Shown: positions 40,442 to 53,403, counted from the stretch's first letter. The stretch is 64,000 nucleotides of DNA from Alteromonas pelagimontana (GCF_002499975.2 NZ_CP052766.1:1364001-1428000), one strand, 5' to 3'. Notes: a model not told the origin generated them from the letters alone. A program made the numbers and translations.

Positions 40442-41422
40442 ATGCAAATGGACTTAGAAAAAATTCGCGACCTGACGTCAGCGGACATGCACGCCGTAAA
40501 TCAACTGATTCAGCAGCAGGTTGATTCTGAAGTGGCGCTAATTAATCAACTGGGCTTTTATATTGTAAACAGCGGTGGCAAGCGGTTGCGGCCGTTATTG
40601 TCCGTATTGGCCGCAAGAGCCATGGGAATTTCTTCAGAACAGCATCATACCCTGGCTGCGATTATCGAATTCATCCATACTGCCACATTGTTGCACGATG
40701 ATGTTGTTGATGAATCTACCCTCAGACGTGGCCGTGAAACAGCAAACGCGATTTTTGGCAATCAAGCCAGCGTGTTAGTTGGAGATTTTCTTTATACCCG
40801 GTCGTTTCAGATGATGGTAAGCCTGGATAACATGCGGGTGATGGAAATTCTGTCTGAAGCGACTAACCAGATAGCAGAAGGCGAAGTATTACAGCTAATG
40901 AACTGTAATGACGCAAACACCACAGAAGAACGTTATTTCGACGTGATCTACGGTAAAACTGCGCGACTTTTTGAGGCTGCCACTCAATTGGCTGCCGTGC
41001 TTACAAAGCAGCCTAAAGCTATTGAAGTCGCCATGCAGGAATACGGCAAACACCTGGGCACCGCATTTCAATTGGTAGATGACATAATGGATTATGCCGC
41101 TGATGCAGCGGAAATGGGTAAAAATGTTGGTGACGATTTGGCTGAAGGTAAGCCGACTTTGCCACTGTTGTACGCTATGTGGCACGCTGAAGTGTCTAGT
41201 GATAAAGAATTAATTCGTGAAGCGATAGAAAAAGCCAACGGCCTGCCCCACTTGCGCCGTATTCAGGACGTTATGGCAAATACGGGCGCACTGGAATACA
41301 CCCGGCGATGCGCTGATAAGGAAGTGGAACTTGCTGTCTCCAGTCTTAGCGTAATTCCCGATTCAGAATACAAGCAGGCATTGATTTCTCTTGCTTACAT
41401 TGCGGTGGAGCGCACAAAATAA
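40442..41422 (+). CDS. ispB: Octaprenyl diphosphate synthase
   Basis: This 326-residue trans-prenyltransferase extends farnesyl diphosphate for the ubiquinone side chain. Both aspartate-rich motifs are present: LLHDDVVDESTLRRG (first) and LVDDIMDYAAD (second). GGKRLRPLLSVLAAR binds isopentenyl diphosphate. Chain length (C40) follows from the ispB position beside rplU-rpmA, the E. coli arrangement, and is not proven by sequence. Confidence 0.94.
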   Translation: MQMDLEKIRDLTSADMHAVNQLIQQQVDSEVALINQLGFYIVNSGGKRLRPLLSVLAARAMGISSEQHHTLAAIIEFIHTATLLHDDVVDESTLRRGRETANAIFGNQASVLVGDFLYTRSFQMMVSLDNMRVMEILSEATNQIAEGEVLQLMNCNDANTTEERYFDVIYGKTARLFEAATQLAAVLTKQPKAIEVAMQEYGKHLGTAFQLVDDIMDYAADAAEMGKNVGDDLAEGKPTLPLLYAMWHAEVSSDKELIREAIEKANGLPHLRRIQDVMANTGALEYTRRCADKEVELAVSSLSVIPDSEYKQALISLAYIAVERTK

Positions 41423-41667
41423 CCTGAGGTAGCTTCACGACTGAGGGTAAAACGTTAGCTGTTTGCAGACACTACCCCAACTAAAGAAGCTAGCCTGCGC
41501 TACCGCTCACGATGGTAGATGAACAGTAGCTACACCGCTGTATGAATTTTCAGGTATGGCTGGCAATTATTACTGATACACCTTAAACAAGTTCTGCCTT
41601 CGGCCTCTATCTTCAAAAACGTGGTACTTGGTTTAGCAAGTTTGCTTTACCTGCCTGGAATCTGCAG

Positions 41668-41692
41668 CACTACACGTTCTACAAGCTGTAGA
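41668..41692. terminator. Palindrome between ispB and the ZIP transporter gene
   Basis: TTCTACA-AGC-TGTAGAA is a near-perfect palindrome about 250 bases after the ispB stop and near the end of the convergent ZIP gene. It could be a terminator or protein-binding site; there is no T-run. Confidence 0.35.
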
Positions 41693-41704
41693 ATCTTCCC
41701 ACCT

Positions 41705-42427
41705 TCAACCGCCTTCCACCATAAAACCCACCATACCAATTAAAAACCCTATAATTCCTCCCATCGGCGGTAGCCACCGCTTGTTCATGCGGATTTGTGG
41801 CGCTATATCCTGAAATACTGAGTAGAGAATTCCGCCGGCAGCAAATAACATAATGCCGCCGGTCCACACCGGATAGTGCGATAACCAATAGTAACCTACC
41901 AGCGCCATTAGCGGCCCCAGCAATGCCAGCATAGTAAATTTTCTGATCAGGTTTTTTGGGCGTCTGGGCCCTGCCGATTCCATTTCACGATAAGCGTTAA
42001 AGCCCTCAGGAAGGTTTTGAACTGCTATTAATAAACCCAGCAACACGGTTCCGCCGCCACCCAAAGCGACGGTTGTGCCCAAAGCAATAGATTCAGGAAT
42101 GAAATCGCCCAACATAGCGGCGAGTTGACTCGCTGGCGTATTATGCGCTGCGAGATACATATCAAGGGCCATAAAAAAAAGTGCGCCGCCAGCAAAGCAC
42201 AAAGTCGCTGTAAAAGGTGAATGGTGCTTGATACCATCGGGCACCAGCACGAGCGCAACAGCCGAAATTAATGCTCCCGCGCCCAATGCAATTACGCCGT
42301 GCCTGATTTCCTGTTCAAGCCAACGAGGCTGGATACGATCTATCGATGCTAATAATGCTCCGGCAGGCATAGCCATGCCTGCAATGGTAGCAATAAGAAC
42401 CAAAGTAAAGATTTGTTGATCAAGCAT
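41705..42427 (-). CDS. ZIP family divalent metal transporter
   Basis: This 240-residue membrane protein has about seven to eight TM helices. The ZIP metal-binding helices are visible: MLGDFIPESIALG (TM4-like) and LIAVQNLPEGFNAYREM (TM5-like), carrying the E/N/P metal-site residues. The family imports zinc or iron; specificity cannot be told. It stands between ispB and pepQ, with 14 bp to pepQ on the same strand. Confidence 0.85.
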   Translation of the reverse strand: MLDQQIFTLVLIATIAGMAMPAGALLASIDRIQPRWLEQEIRHGVIALGAGALISAVALVLVPDGIKHHSPFTATLCFAGGALFFMALDMYLAAHNTPASQLAAMLGDFIPESIALGTTVALGGGGTVLLGLLIAVQNLPEGFNAYREMESAGPRRPKNLIRKFTMLALLGPLMALVGYYWLSHYPVWTGGIMLFAAGGILYSVFQDIAPQIRMNKRWLPPMGGIIGFLIGMVGFMVEGG

Positions 42428-42441
42428 CGATAGGAGCCTCG

Positions 42442-43818
<1,377 letters not shown>

Positions 43819-43944
43819 TTACGTACCTTGAACCGGAATAAACGCGTACCCTACCTCTTCAATCGGGTTAAAGCTCAAATCAGCGAAGGCAGGATGCGTT
43901 GCGGCAGTATCAATATGTGAAACAATAATGTCGCTCATTGCCAT
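43819..43944 (-). CDS. Possible very small ORF (41 aa), function unknown
   Basis: An ATG at 43944 on the minus strand opens a 41-residue frame: MAMSDIIVSHIDTAATHPAF, then ADLSFNPIEEVGYAFIP and VQGT. It fills the gap between slt and pepQ. The sequence is not low-complexity, but I recognise no family; it may be a remnant of a larger gene or a chance ORF. Confidence 0.25.
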   Translation of the reverse strand: MAMSDIIVSHIDTAATHPAFADLSFNPIEEVGYAFIPVQGT

Positions 43945-44019
43945 AGTTTATCATGCCAACCAGGGAATGCGCGGCAAATGGTAAACCCCCAGAAAGTACC
44001 GTCTTTCCCGGTTACCTTA

Positions 44020-46050
44020 TTATTTAGGCGCCAACTGCACAGTACTGTTACCTTGAGCATTTGATAGGGCTTCAGCAGAGGGAATATCTGTGGTTGCCAA
44101 CTGTGGAAACAGTTCGCTCGGCGTGCCTAGCTGGTGCTCGTAGATATAACGGTAAGCCAGCACTGCCTTCACATAATGACGGGTTTCGCGGTAGGGAATA
44201 TTTTCAATCCATATATCGGTGGGTAAGCTGTTGCTCTCTGGCAACCATTCCAATACACGGCGCCATCCGGCGTTGTAAGACGCCGATACAAGCACAGGAT
44301 TGTTATTCAGCTTATCCATAAGATAACGCAAATACTGCACGCCTAACTGGACGTTCTGATCGGGTTCAAACAGTACGTTGCGGTTTAATTTTTTGGCAGC
44401 GAGATAATGAGCGGTGCCAGGCATTAGTTGCATTAAACCGGTAGCTCCTGCAGGAGAAACAGCGTCAACCATAAAGGAGCTTTCTCGTCGAGCGATTGCC
44501 ATGGCGAACGCAGGCTGAATATTATACGTTTGCCCGATACTGGAAAATTGTGTGGCGTACGCTAACGGGAACCTTTTATCGATGTCGTCCATATAACCGC
44601 TTTGGGTAAAGCTGATAATGGCTTGGTCGTACCAACCCCACTCGCTGGCCAGTAAGGCGGCATCTTTAATACTGGCGCTGTCAAGATGAGTGATAAGGTA
44701 ACGCCACTCTCTGCGGGCGTCAATCAATCGCCCCATCTGCAAAAACTCATAAGCCCGTTGAGCGGCCGGTAAAGCTTCAATTTGCTCCATCGCCAATTGA
44801 TCTCTTGGCGTAGGCGTATGTAGAATTTCAGGTTTTTTTCCTGCCTTGGCACTGGCCATAAACCCGTAGTAGTGTCGTTCGCCTGAGAGCCGCTCGTACA
44901 GAGGAGCCGCCTGTTCTGGAACGCCCAAAGCTTCGTAGGCCCGGGCTCGCCAGTACATAAAGTTGTCTTCGTTCTGACGGGCGGGACTCGCCGTTTCAAT
45001 TACGTTTAACACACCCTGCCAGTCGCGGGCCCGCAGCAAATATGCCATATGCCAACGTTTGACATCTTCGTCGGCCTCTTTTACGTCTGCGCGCTCAAGC
45101 CATTCCAAAGCATTGGGTTGGTTATCAATAGCCAAACTTAACGCAATAGCACGATGTAAAGCATTAATTTGATGAGGATTAAAAACACCTTTGGGAGCCC
45201 AAAGGTAATAACCCTTTGCCGCTTCATCGGGACGCTGCCAAGCCAGCCGGTTCAGCCCATAGGTCATAATCCGCGCTTCATAATTCGGATACCGTAACGG
45301 AAAGGCTGTTTGACGCAGCACAGTACGAGGATTATTCAAAACCGCCTTCCATAAGTCGGCTATATACTGATGAGAAGCAGGCAATTTGCGCTGCAAGTAA
45401 GGAATTAACTTTGGATTTCCAGAGGTCGCGGCTTTTTGCAAACGCGCCAACACTAATTCAGTAGTGAGCATGCCGGCAGCTTCCCATTGTTTAAAAATGG
45501 GATCGCAGGCATCAGGTTGAGATTGGCCGCTTAGCCATAATTTCTCAACTTTGCTTAACCAATAGTTGGGATCAGTGGCATCCTGAAGCTGGTATTGAAG
45601 ATAATAACAGGTAATTTCAGAATCCATGCCGTCTCGATAACTTGCGAGAAACGCCGACTGTTGTTTGTTTTGGGCAAGATAGCGCAGCCAGCTTGAGCGC
45701 AAACCGTAGGTAAAGGGCTGGCCATCAAACTGGGCTAAAAAGGCTTCTACCTGATCGCGGTGTTTGATAGTCAAATCACGATATAAACGCTGGCGAACAA
45801 GATACGGATATAATGAATAATTTTGTAGCGCTTCAAATTCAGCATCCAGCGACGCTAACCGCGACCCAGGGGTGTGCCGAATCGCTTTTTCCAACGCTTC
45901 AAACTTTTCGCGTTGCGTTGAATCATCATCTATCGGCAGAAGTTCGGCTGCGCCTGCCATACCAAAGACGCATAACCACAACAACACCGCCGTGAGCCAG
46001 CAGAGAAATTTTTTCTGTTGTAATAGTTCATTTACTAGCATCAATGCCAT
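44020..46050 (-). CDS. slt: Soluble lytic murein transglycosylase (Slt70)
   Basis: This periplasmic enzyme has about 676 residues. A signal peptide (FLCWLTAVLLWLCVFGMAGA) is followed by an alpha-superhelical U/L domain (about 50-480). The C-terminal lysozyme-like domain has catalytic Glu in AIARRESSFMVDAVSPAGA and the TGLMQLMPGTA motif. YNAGWRRVLEWLP completes the GEWL signature. It cuts glycan strands to 1,6-anhydromuropeptides, the substrates of the AmpG-type permease at 7,564. Several in-frame ATGs exist at the N terminus (46092, 46050, 46041); 46050 was used. Confidence 0.92.
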   Translation of the reverse strand: MALMLVNELLQQKKFLCWLTAVLLWLCVFGMAGAAELLPIDDDSTQREKFEALEKAIRHTPGSRLASLDAEFEALQNYSLYPYLVRQRLYRDLTIKHRDQVEAFLAQFDGQPFTYGLRSSWLRYLAQNKQQSAFLASYRDGMDSEITCYYLQYQLQDATDPNYWLSKVEKLWLSGQSQPDACDPIFKQWEAAGMLTTELVLARLQKAATSGNPKLIPYLQRKLPASHQYIADLWKAVLNNPRTVLRQTAFPLRYPNYEARIMTYGLNRLAWQRPDEAAKGYYLWAPKGVFNPHQINALHRAIALSLAIDNQPNALEWLERADVKEADEDVKRWHMAYLLRARDWQGVLNVIETASPARQNEDNFMYWRARAYEALGVPEQAAPLYERLSGERHYYGFMASAKAGKKPEILHTPTPRDQLAMEQIEALPAAQRAYEFLQMGRLIDARREWRYLITHLDSASIKDAALLASEWGWYDQAIISFTQSGYMDDIDKRFPLAYATQFSSIGQTYNIQPAFAMAIARRESSFMVDAVSPAGATGLMQLMPGTAHYLAAKKLNRNVLFEPDQNVQLGVQYLRYLMDKLNNNPVLVSASYNAGWRRVLEWLPESNSLPTDIWIENIPYRETRHYVKAVLAYRYIYEHQLGTPSELFPQLATTDIPSAEALSNAQGNSTVQLAPK

Positions 46051-46325
46051 CCCGTCAGAAAAGCCCTGAAACACCTGCACGCGCGCAGTCATTCGTCAAC
46101 CGGTAGTGTATTGACTAAATCCGTGGCAAGTACTGCCTACGTATGAATAGAGCTGCCAAGATTATCGGCAGAAGAGCAGCTTGATTTAACGGAATATTAA
46201 AAACAACCTGCGGTGGAATTTTTTATTAGGATTGGTTTTCACCACTTTCTACTACCATTATACAAACAAGTACAACGAATTCGAGCTTGATTTTCAACCT
46301 CTGCGTCACCAACTCAAGTAAAATT

Positions 46326-46339
46326 GAAACGCCCGTTTG
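46326..46339. promoter_or_regulatory. PsrA/FadR-type operator upstream of fadBA
   Basis: GAAAC-gccc-GTTTG is a near-perfect inverted repeat about 85 bases before the fadB start. It matches the CAAAC-N2-4-GTTTG type described for PsrA, the fatty-acid-responsive TetR repressor in pseudomonads and several marine gammaproteobacteria. Regulation is inference. Confidence 0.5.
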
Positions 46340-46423
46340 AATTTATCCTTGTAATTTTACATGGTATTGTCAGAATCAAGCCACCCTATTGTAAGTATGA
46401 GCCCAATGCCGAAGGAGATGATA

Positions 46424-49754
<3,331 letters not shown>

Positions 49755-49766
49755 CTCGCATTTATA

Positions 49767-49788
49767 GAAAGAGCCTGCGGGCTCTTTC
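49767..49788. terminator. Hairpin between fadA and the integrase pseudogene
   Basis: GAAAGAGCC pairs with GGCTCTTTC around a 4-nt loop, 12 bases after the fadA stop. It marks the border between the core operon and the integron and probably ends fadBA transcription. Confidence 0.7.
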
Positions 49789-49819
49789 GCTTAAAGCACC
49801 AGGCTGGATAACGGGCTTA

Positions 49820-50758
49820 TTACTCCACTTGCCCCTGCTGTAGGATGTGAGTATAAATCTGTGTGGTTCTGACATCGGCGTGACCAAGCTGATCCTGCAC
49901 CGTTCTGATGTCAGCTCCCGACTGCAGCAAATGGGTTGCAAAAGAATGGCGCAGTGTGTGAGGAGTAACATGTTTGGTTATTTTGGCTTCGGACGCGGCC
50001 TTTTTCACCGCTCGCTGAATTTGTTTTTCATCGATATGGTGGCGGCGCAACACCTTACTTTCGGGGTCGATACTTAGATGCTGAGCGGGAAAGAGATATT
50101 GCCATTCCAGGGTTTTGTTTCTGTTCGCATACTTCCTGCGCAACCCGTGCGGGATCCATGCTCCAGCAAACTCAGGTACATTCAGGTCCCGTCCTAGCAG
50201 CTCCCCAGTCTGAATTATTTGGTTTTTTAACAGAGGTATAAGCGCTTCAGATAATGTCGCCACTCGGTGTTTACCGCCTTTTCCAAACCAGATACGCACA
50301 CATTTGTAGTCAAAATCGATGTCTCCCGTCCGCAGCCTGATGCACTCCATCAGCCGTAAGCCACTGCCGTAGAGCATAGCGACAGCAAGGTAATGATTTT
50401 TCCCAACCCTGGCCAAGAGCGCCCGCACTTCTGCCTGGGTAAGTACTACAGGCAATTTACGCTCTCTATGGCTACCTACAAAGCACATAGTTTCTGGAAG
50501 CGGCCGGCCAAGATATTTATTGTATAAAAATACCAAGGCATTCAACGCTGTTATCTGGGTCGATTTTGCCACCCTGCGCCTGACCGATAAATGAGTGAGA
50601 TCAGCTTCAACATCAGTCGCATTTAACTTTTATGGATGCTTATAACCATGAAATCGTACATAGTCTGTAATCCAGGTTAACTAAGTATGAATGGTGCGCT
50701 TTGCATATCGCTTAAGCATCATATGCTCATACAGAACGTTTAAAAATGGCGACTTCAT
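49820..50758 (-). pseudogene. intI: Integron integrase intI, inactivated by two in-frame stop codons
   Basis: Reading from ATG 50758 gives MKSPFLNVLYEHMMLKRYAK, then RTIHT, TAG (50683-50681), LTWITDYVRFHGYKHP, TAA (50632-50630), KLNATDVEADLTHLS and on without a break to 49820. This is 312 codons, the normal IntI length. The intI-specific extra domain is intact (LSIDPESKVLRRHHIDEKQI). So are the tyrosine-recombinase residues: Arg (YGSGLRLME, about 135), HTLRHSFATHLL, GHADVRTTQ and Tyr (QIYTH, about 302). The fragment after the stops (from 50572) could at most give a protein lacking the N-terminal arm-binding part. It reads towards fadA and away from the cassettes, as intI does. Confidence 0.93.
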
Positions 50759-51042
50759 TTGCAGCCTGACTTTCCAAAAGCGCTAATCTTACGCTCTCTC
50801 GCAGAAAGCGAATACTGGCTTTAAGACAGGTTCAACAACTCCCACGGATATATACACCTGCTTTAGTGCTTTTTCACATGTTTAAAAAGCCCCACCTAAA
50901 TTTTTGGTGATACGTCAAAAAGTTATGGCATACTGGCAAGCATCAACAGTAAAAATACACCAAAGTGGTACGGGATATCACACCACTTTGAAAGATAGTA
51001 AATTGTTAGCTCCCGTAGGGAAAGGCTGAAGAAAAAGGATTA
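50759..51042. other. attI region and start of the cassette array
   Basis: The interval separates intI from the first cassette gene. A GTTAGCT core at 51005-51011 is the first recombination boundary. Just before it, CAAAGTGGT (50961-50969) pairs exactly with ACCACTTTG (50982-50990), a hairpin beside the presumed attI. The cassette promoter Pc is expected in intI or here, but I could not assign its boxes. Confidence 0.6.
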
Positions 51043-51417
51043 ATGGCAGTGGCAACAAGGAAGCATTACGGTCGTGTCAGTACCAAAATTTTGGTGGTTG
51101 GGTTATCGGTTCTTCGTAAGCCAAAGTCATCATCGTCAGTTGCTCAAACCAATCGTGTGCCCACCAGGGCCCTCTCTGCTAACCTGCTGTTCAATTTTCA
51201 TTTTTCAGTATCAACGTTGTTTCAATCTGCGCGGTGTTGTCTTAAAGTAAGTTTTAACAAATTAATTAAACGGCAGTATTGGCATCTGTTGGCGGCAAGC
51301 CGCGACAGTTCAATGGTGGGGCTAACAAAGCGCAGCAGCGGGACAATTACTCGCAGTCATCTTTTTTGCAGAGCAAAAATGCTGCCTACAAGCAATCGCC
51401 CCTGTGCTTCGCGTTAG
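51043..51417 (+). CDS. Cassette 1: hypothetical basic protein
   Basis: A frame of 124 residues (MAVATRKHYGRVSTKILVVG...) opens after AAAGGA and ends with a TAG inside the R' core of its own attC. It is rich in Ser, Arg and Lys and has no recognised family; the last 30 codons lie within the attC. It may not be a true protein. Cassettes of this kind without a clear gene are common. Confidence 0.3.
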   Translation: MAVATRKHYGRVSTKILVVGLSVLRKPKSSSSVAQTNRVPTRALSANLLFNFHFSVSTLFQSARCCLKVSFNKLIKRQYWHLLAASRDSSMVGLTKRSSGTITRSHLFCRAKMLPTSNRPCASR

Positions 51418-51418
51418 C
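51321..51418 (+). repeat. attC of cassette 1
   Basis: GCTAACAAAGCG (51321-51332) and CGCGTTAGC (51410-51418) form the outer arms. An imperfect inner stem (GGGACAATTACT / AGCAATCGCCCC) completes the usual fold of an integron recombination site. Confidence 0.8.
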
Positions 51419-51449
51419 TGATTAGTGCAACCGTTCAAAAGGAATATAA

Positions 51450-51749
51450 ATGCAAGATGCCACTTTAAAATCGATTACAGCCACAGTTCAAAATGGTGTT
51501 GCAAAAGCAGATGGGAAATTTTGGATTACTGAAACTGATATTCATTTTGCCCCATATAATAAAGATTATGGGCTTGGGCCTCTTAAAATTGAAAGGAGCT
51601 CAATTTCAAAAGTAGAAAAATGTTTAGGTAAAGGTGCGGGTATTCTGCCTATAACATCTGATGCAATCGAAGTTTCATTACTTGATGGCAGTACATTTCA
51701 ATTCATAGTGTCAAATCCTAACGAGTTAGTTGTACTCCTGAGCAAATAA
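51450..51749 (+). CDS. Cassette 2: small GRAM-like beta-rich protein
   Basis: This 99-residue protein has alternating beta strands (ATVQNGVAKADGKFWITETD, HFAPYNKDYGLGPLKIE, SDAIEVSLLDGSTFQFIVSN) in the order seen in GRAM/PH-like domains. There is no signal peptide. AAGGA lies 9 bases before the ATG. Function is unknown; the GRAM similarity is from strand pattern and the motif DGSTFQF.. only. Confidence 0.55.
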   Translation: MQDATLKSITATVQNGVAKADGKFWITETDIHFAPYNKDYGLGPLKIERSSISKVEKCLGKGAGILPITSDAIEVSLLDGSTFQFIVSNPNELVVLLSK

Positions 51750-51858
51750 TCAGCTAAACGTTTCAAGGCGTACCCGCTGCGCGGGTACTGGGACACAAAC
51801 ACGTGGGCGCTTCGCGATTATCGCCCACATGTTTGCGCCCCTTAAACGGAAGTTATCT
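51750..51858 (+). repeat. attC of cassette 2
   Basis: The left arm CAGCTAAACGTTTCAAGG pairs with CCCCTTAAACGG near the right end, which closes on GTTATCT (51852-51858). The centre GTGGGCGCTTCGCGATTATC is nearly the same as in the attC at 52365. Compared with that site the left core lacks three bases (CTAAACG instead of CTAACAAACG). Confidence 0.85.
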
Positions 51859-51898
51859 TCTCGTTGGCAATCCAGCGCTTTTCATATAATCTTTCTAC

Positions 51899-52135
51899 AT
51901 GCCAACAGTATTAAAAATAGGGCCTTATCGCTTTTTCTTCTATAGCAACGAGAATGGCGAACCTGCCCACATTCACATTCAACGCGAAAGAATGCTGGCT
52001 AAATTCTGGCTTCGACCAGTCGCGTTAGCAAGTTCAACTCGCTTTTCTCCCAAAGAGCTGAGGAATTTGGAAAAGCTAGTTGTCGATAATAGAGATGCTT
52101 TTTTGGAGGCTTGGAATGGCTACTTTAGCAGTTGA
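51899..52135 (+). CDS. Cassette 3a: DUF4160 protein
   Basis: This 78-residue protein begins MPTVLKIGPYRFFFYSNENG and contains EPAHIHIQRERMLAKFWLRP, the DUF4160 core. It is followed by a DUF2442 gene that overlaps it by 20 bases. This pair recurs in bacteria and is proposed to be toxin-antitoxin-like; that role is inference. Translation lacks an obvious ribosome binding site, as in many cassettes. Confidence 0.8.
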   Translation: MPTVLKIGPYRFFFYSNENGEPAHIHIQRERMLAKFWLRPVALASSTRFSPKELRNLEKLVVDNRDAFLEAWNGYFSS

Positions 52136-52370
52136 ACATCACCCACAAGCTTTGTCGGTGTCTTTCGACGATGGCTCTTTAATTGTCGAGCTCATTGACG
52201 GCAGAACTATTTCCGTACCTTTGTCTTGGTTTCCTAGCCTTTCTCAGGCTAGCAAATCTCAGTTACAGGATTGGGAGTTGTTGGGTGATGGTGAAGGAAT
52301 CCACTGGCCACAGCTTGACGAAGACCTAAGTGTTGGCGGTCTTCTTATAGGCAACCGCAGCAGAAGATAA
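52116..52370 (+). CDS. Cassette 3b: DUF2442 protein
   Basis: This protein of about 84 residues has SFDDGSLIVELIDGRTISVP and LSWFPSLSQASKSQLQDWEL, followed by GDGEGIHWPQLDEDLSVGGL, the DUF2442 pattern. ATG 52116 has GGAGG 8 bases upstream, inside the DUF4160 gene. DUF2442 proteins are the usual partner of DUF4160 and may be the antitoxin. Its last codons run into attC. Confidence 0.82.
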   Translation: MATLAVEHHPQALSVSFDDGSLIVELIDGRTISVPLSWFPSLSQASKSQLQDWELLGDGEGIHWPQLDEDLSVGGLLIGNRSRR

Positions 52371-52475
52371 CAAACGTTTCAAGGTGTACCCGCTGGCGCG
52401 GGTACTGGGACAAAAACATGTGGGCGCTTCGCGATTATCGCCCACATGTTTGTGCCCCTTAAACGGAAGTTAGCT
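52365..52475 (+). repeat. attC of cassette 3
   Basis: AGATAAC (52365-52371) ... GTTAGCT (52469-52475), with ACAAACGTTTCAAGG and CCCCTTAAACGG arms. The 3' core AGATAAC is exactly complementary to the TTATCT with which cassette 3 begins at 51853, showing that both ends come from one circular cassette. Confidence 0.92.
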
Positions 52476-52495
52476 GCCTTGAGTCGGAGAGTTCG

Positions 52496-52765
52496 ATGAG
52501 TAAGTTCTACACTATGAAAAAAGGTGTATATCCTACAGATGAGCAGGTAGCCGAAACTAGGCGGAAGAAACACGCAGAACATCTGGATTACTTTTACGGA
52601 AACTACTGGTCAATTTTCGTGGACAAGGATCACAGGTGCTTTATCGAGTTCGACGTCGGTCACTTCGCATCCAATTTCATAGTCCGGCAGATATCGCATG
52701 ACGACTACGCCGCGTTGAAGAATGATACGAGCCTATTTAACAGTGTCATCAGGCAGTTTACGTGA
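52496..52765 (+). CDS. Cassette 4: hypothetical protein
   Basis: This 89-residue protein is MSKFYTMKKGVYPTDEQVAE... with an aromatic/charged body (HLDYFYGNYWSIFVDKDHRC, FIEFDVGHFASNFIVRQISH). GGAGA precedes the ATG. No recognised domain. The small acidic/aromatic character resembles immunity or antitoxin proteins, but nothing proves that. Confidence 0.6.
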   Translation: MSKFYTMKKGVYPTDEQVAETRRKKHAEHLDYFYGNYWSIFVDKDHRCFIEFDVGHFASNFIVRQISHDDYAALKNDTSLFNSVIRQFT

Positions 52766-52772
52766 GTCCGGT

Positions 52773-52832
52773 AGCTAACAAACGCGTCAAAGGCGACGCT
52801 CGTACCTCGCGCGCTTTACGCGGGCGTTAGCT
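52773..52832 (+). repeat. attC of cassette 4 (short, 60 bp)
   Basis: AGCTAAC (52773-52779) and GTTAGCT (52826-52832), with AAACGCG / CGCGGGCG arms. Its cores complement the cassette's own start, TTAGCT. Confidence 0.85.
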
Positions 52833-52909
52833 ACTTGGAGGAATGAAAAATGTCTTTTACTCCGATAGGCCATTATACTAGTAGAAATCGCTTACTCAGG
52901 AGATAAGTT

Positions 52910-53107
52910 GTGAAAATAGAAAATCTTACAGCTTTAGAAAAAGTAGAGCTTGCCCAGAAGATCTGGGACTCAGTAGCTGCGAACCAAGGTGCTATCGAGT
53001 TAACGAAGGAGCAAACTACACTTTTAAACGAGAGACTAAACGCATTTGAAGATGACCAAGATTTCGGTTCAAGTTGGTCTGACGTTAAAAGAAGAATAAC
53101 TGGTTAA
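52910..53107 (+). CDS. Cassette 5a: addiction-module antitoxin
   Basis: This 65-residue protein, MKIENLTALEKVELAQKIWD...LTKEQTTLLNERLNAFE, matches the unstable antitoxin family (TIGR02574/PF09720 type) that partners ParE/RelE toxins. It starts at GTG 52910 after AGGAGA (52898). The stop overlaps the toxin ATG (TAATG), the usual antitoxin-first coupling. Confidence 0.85.
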   Translation: MKIENLTALEKVELAQKIWDSVAANQGAIELTKEQTTLLNERLNAFEDDQDFGSSWSDVKRRITG

Positions 53108-53403
53108 TGAAATTTGCTTTATACATTAGACCAGAGGCTGAAGAAGATATCCGAGAATCCTATTCATATTATCAACAATGCCAAGTTGGCCTTGGCAATG
53201 ATTTTATAATCTCTGTTGAAGCAGCCTTTAACAAAATCACTGAACACCCTGAAATGTATCAGGAAGTTCATAGGGGGTTTCGTCGCTTGCTAATTAGTCG
53301 CTTTCCGTTTGGTGTTTTCTACAAAATATATGGACACAAAATTCTTGTTTTTGCTGTTATTCACACAAGTAGAGCTCCTAGGGCTTGGCAAAAACGCAGC
53401 TAA
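53107..53403 (+). CDS. Cassette 5b: ParE/RelE superfamily toxin
   Basis: This 98-residue protein has YIRPEAEEDIRESYSYYQQC and NKITEHPEMYQEVHRGFRRL, then RFPFGVFYKIYGHKILVFAV and a final IHTSRAPRAWQKR. This is the ParE/RelE fold; most members poison gyrase or cleave ribosome-bound mRNA. It is coupled to the antitoxin by a one-base overlap, and its stop lies in the attC left core. Confidence 0.88.
   Translation: MKFALYIRPEAEEDIRESYSYYQQCQVGLGNDFIISVEAAFNKITEHPEMYQEVHRGFRRLLISRFPFGVFYKIYGHKILVFAVIHTSRAPRAWQKRS

Noticed and set aside
49820..50572. Functional XerC/XerD-type recombinase of 250 residues
   Set aside because: The upstream DNA continues the IntI reading for 62 more codons with two stops, and the protein carries the intI-specific domain.
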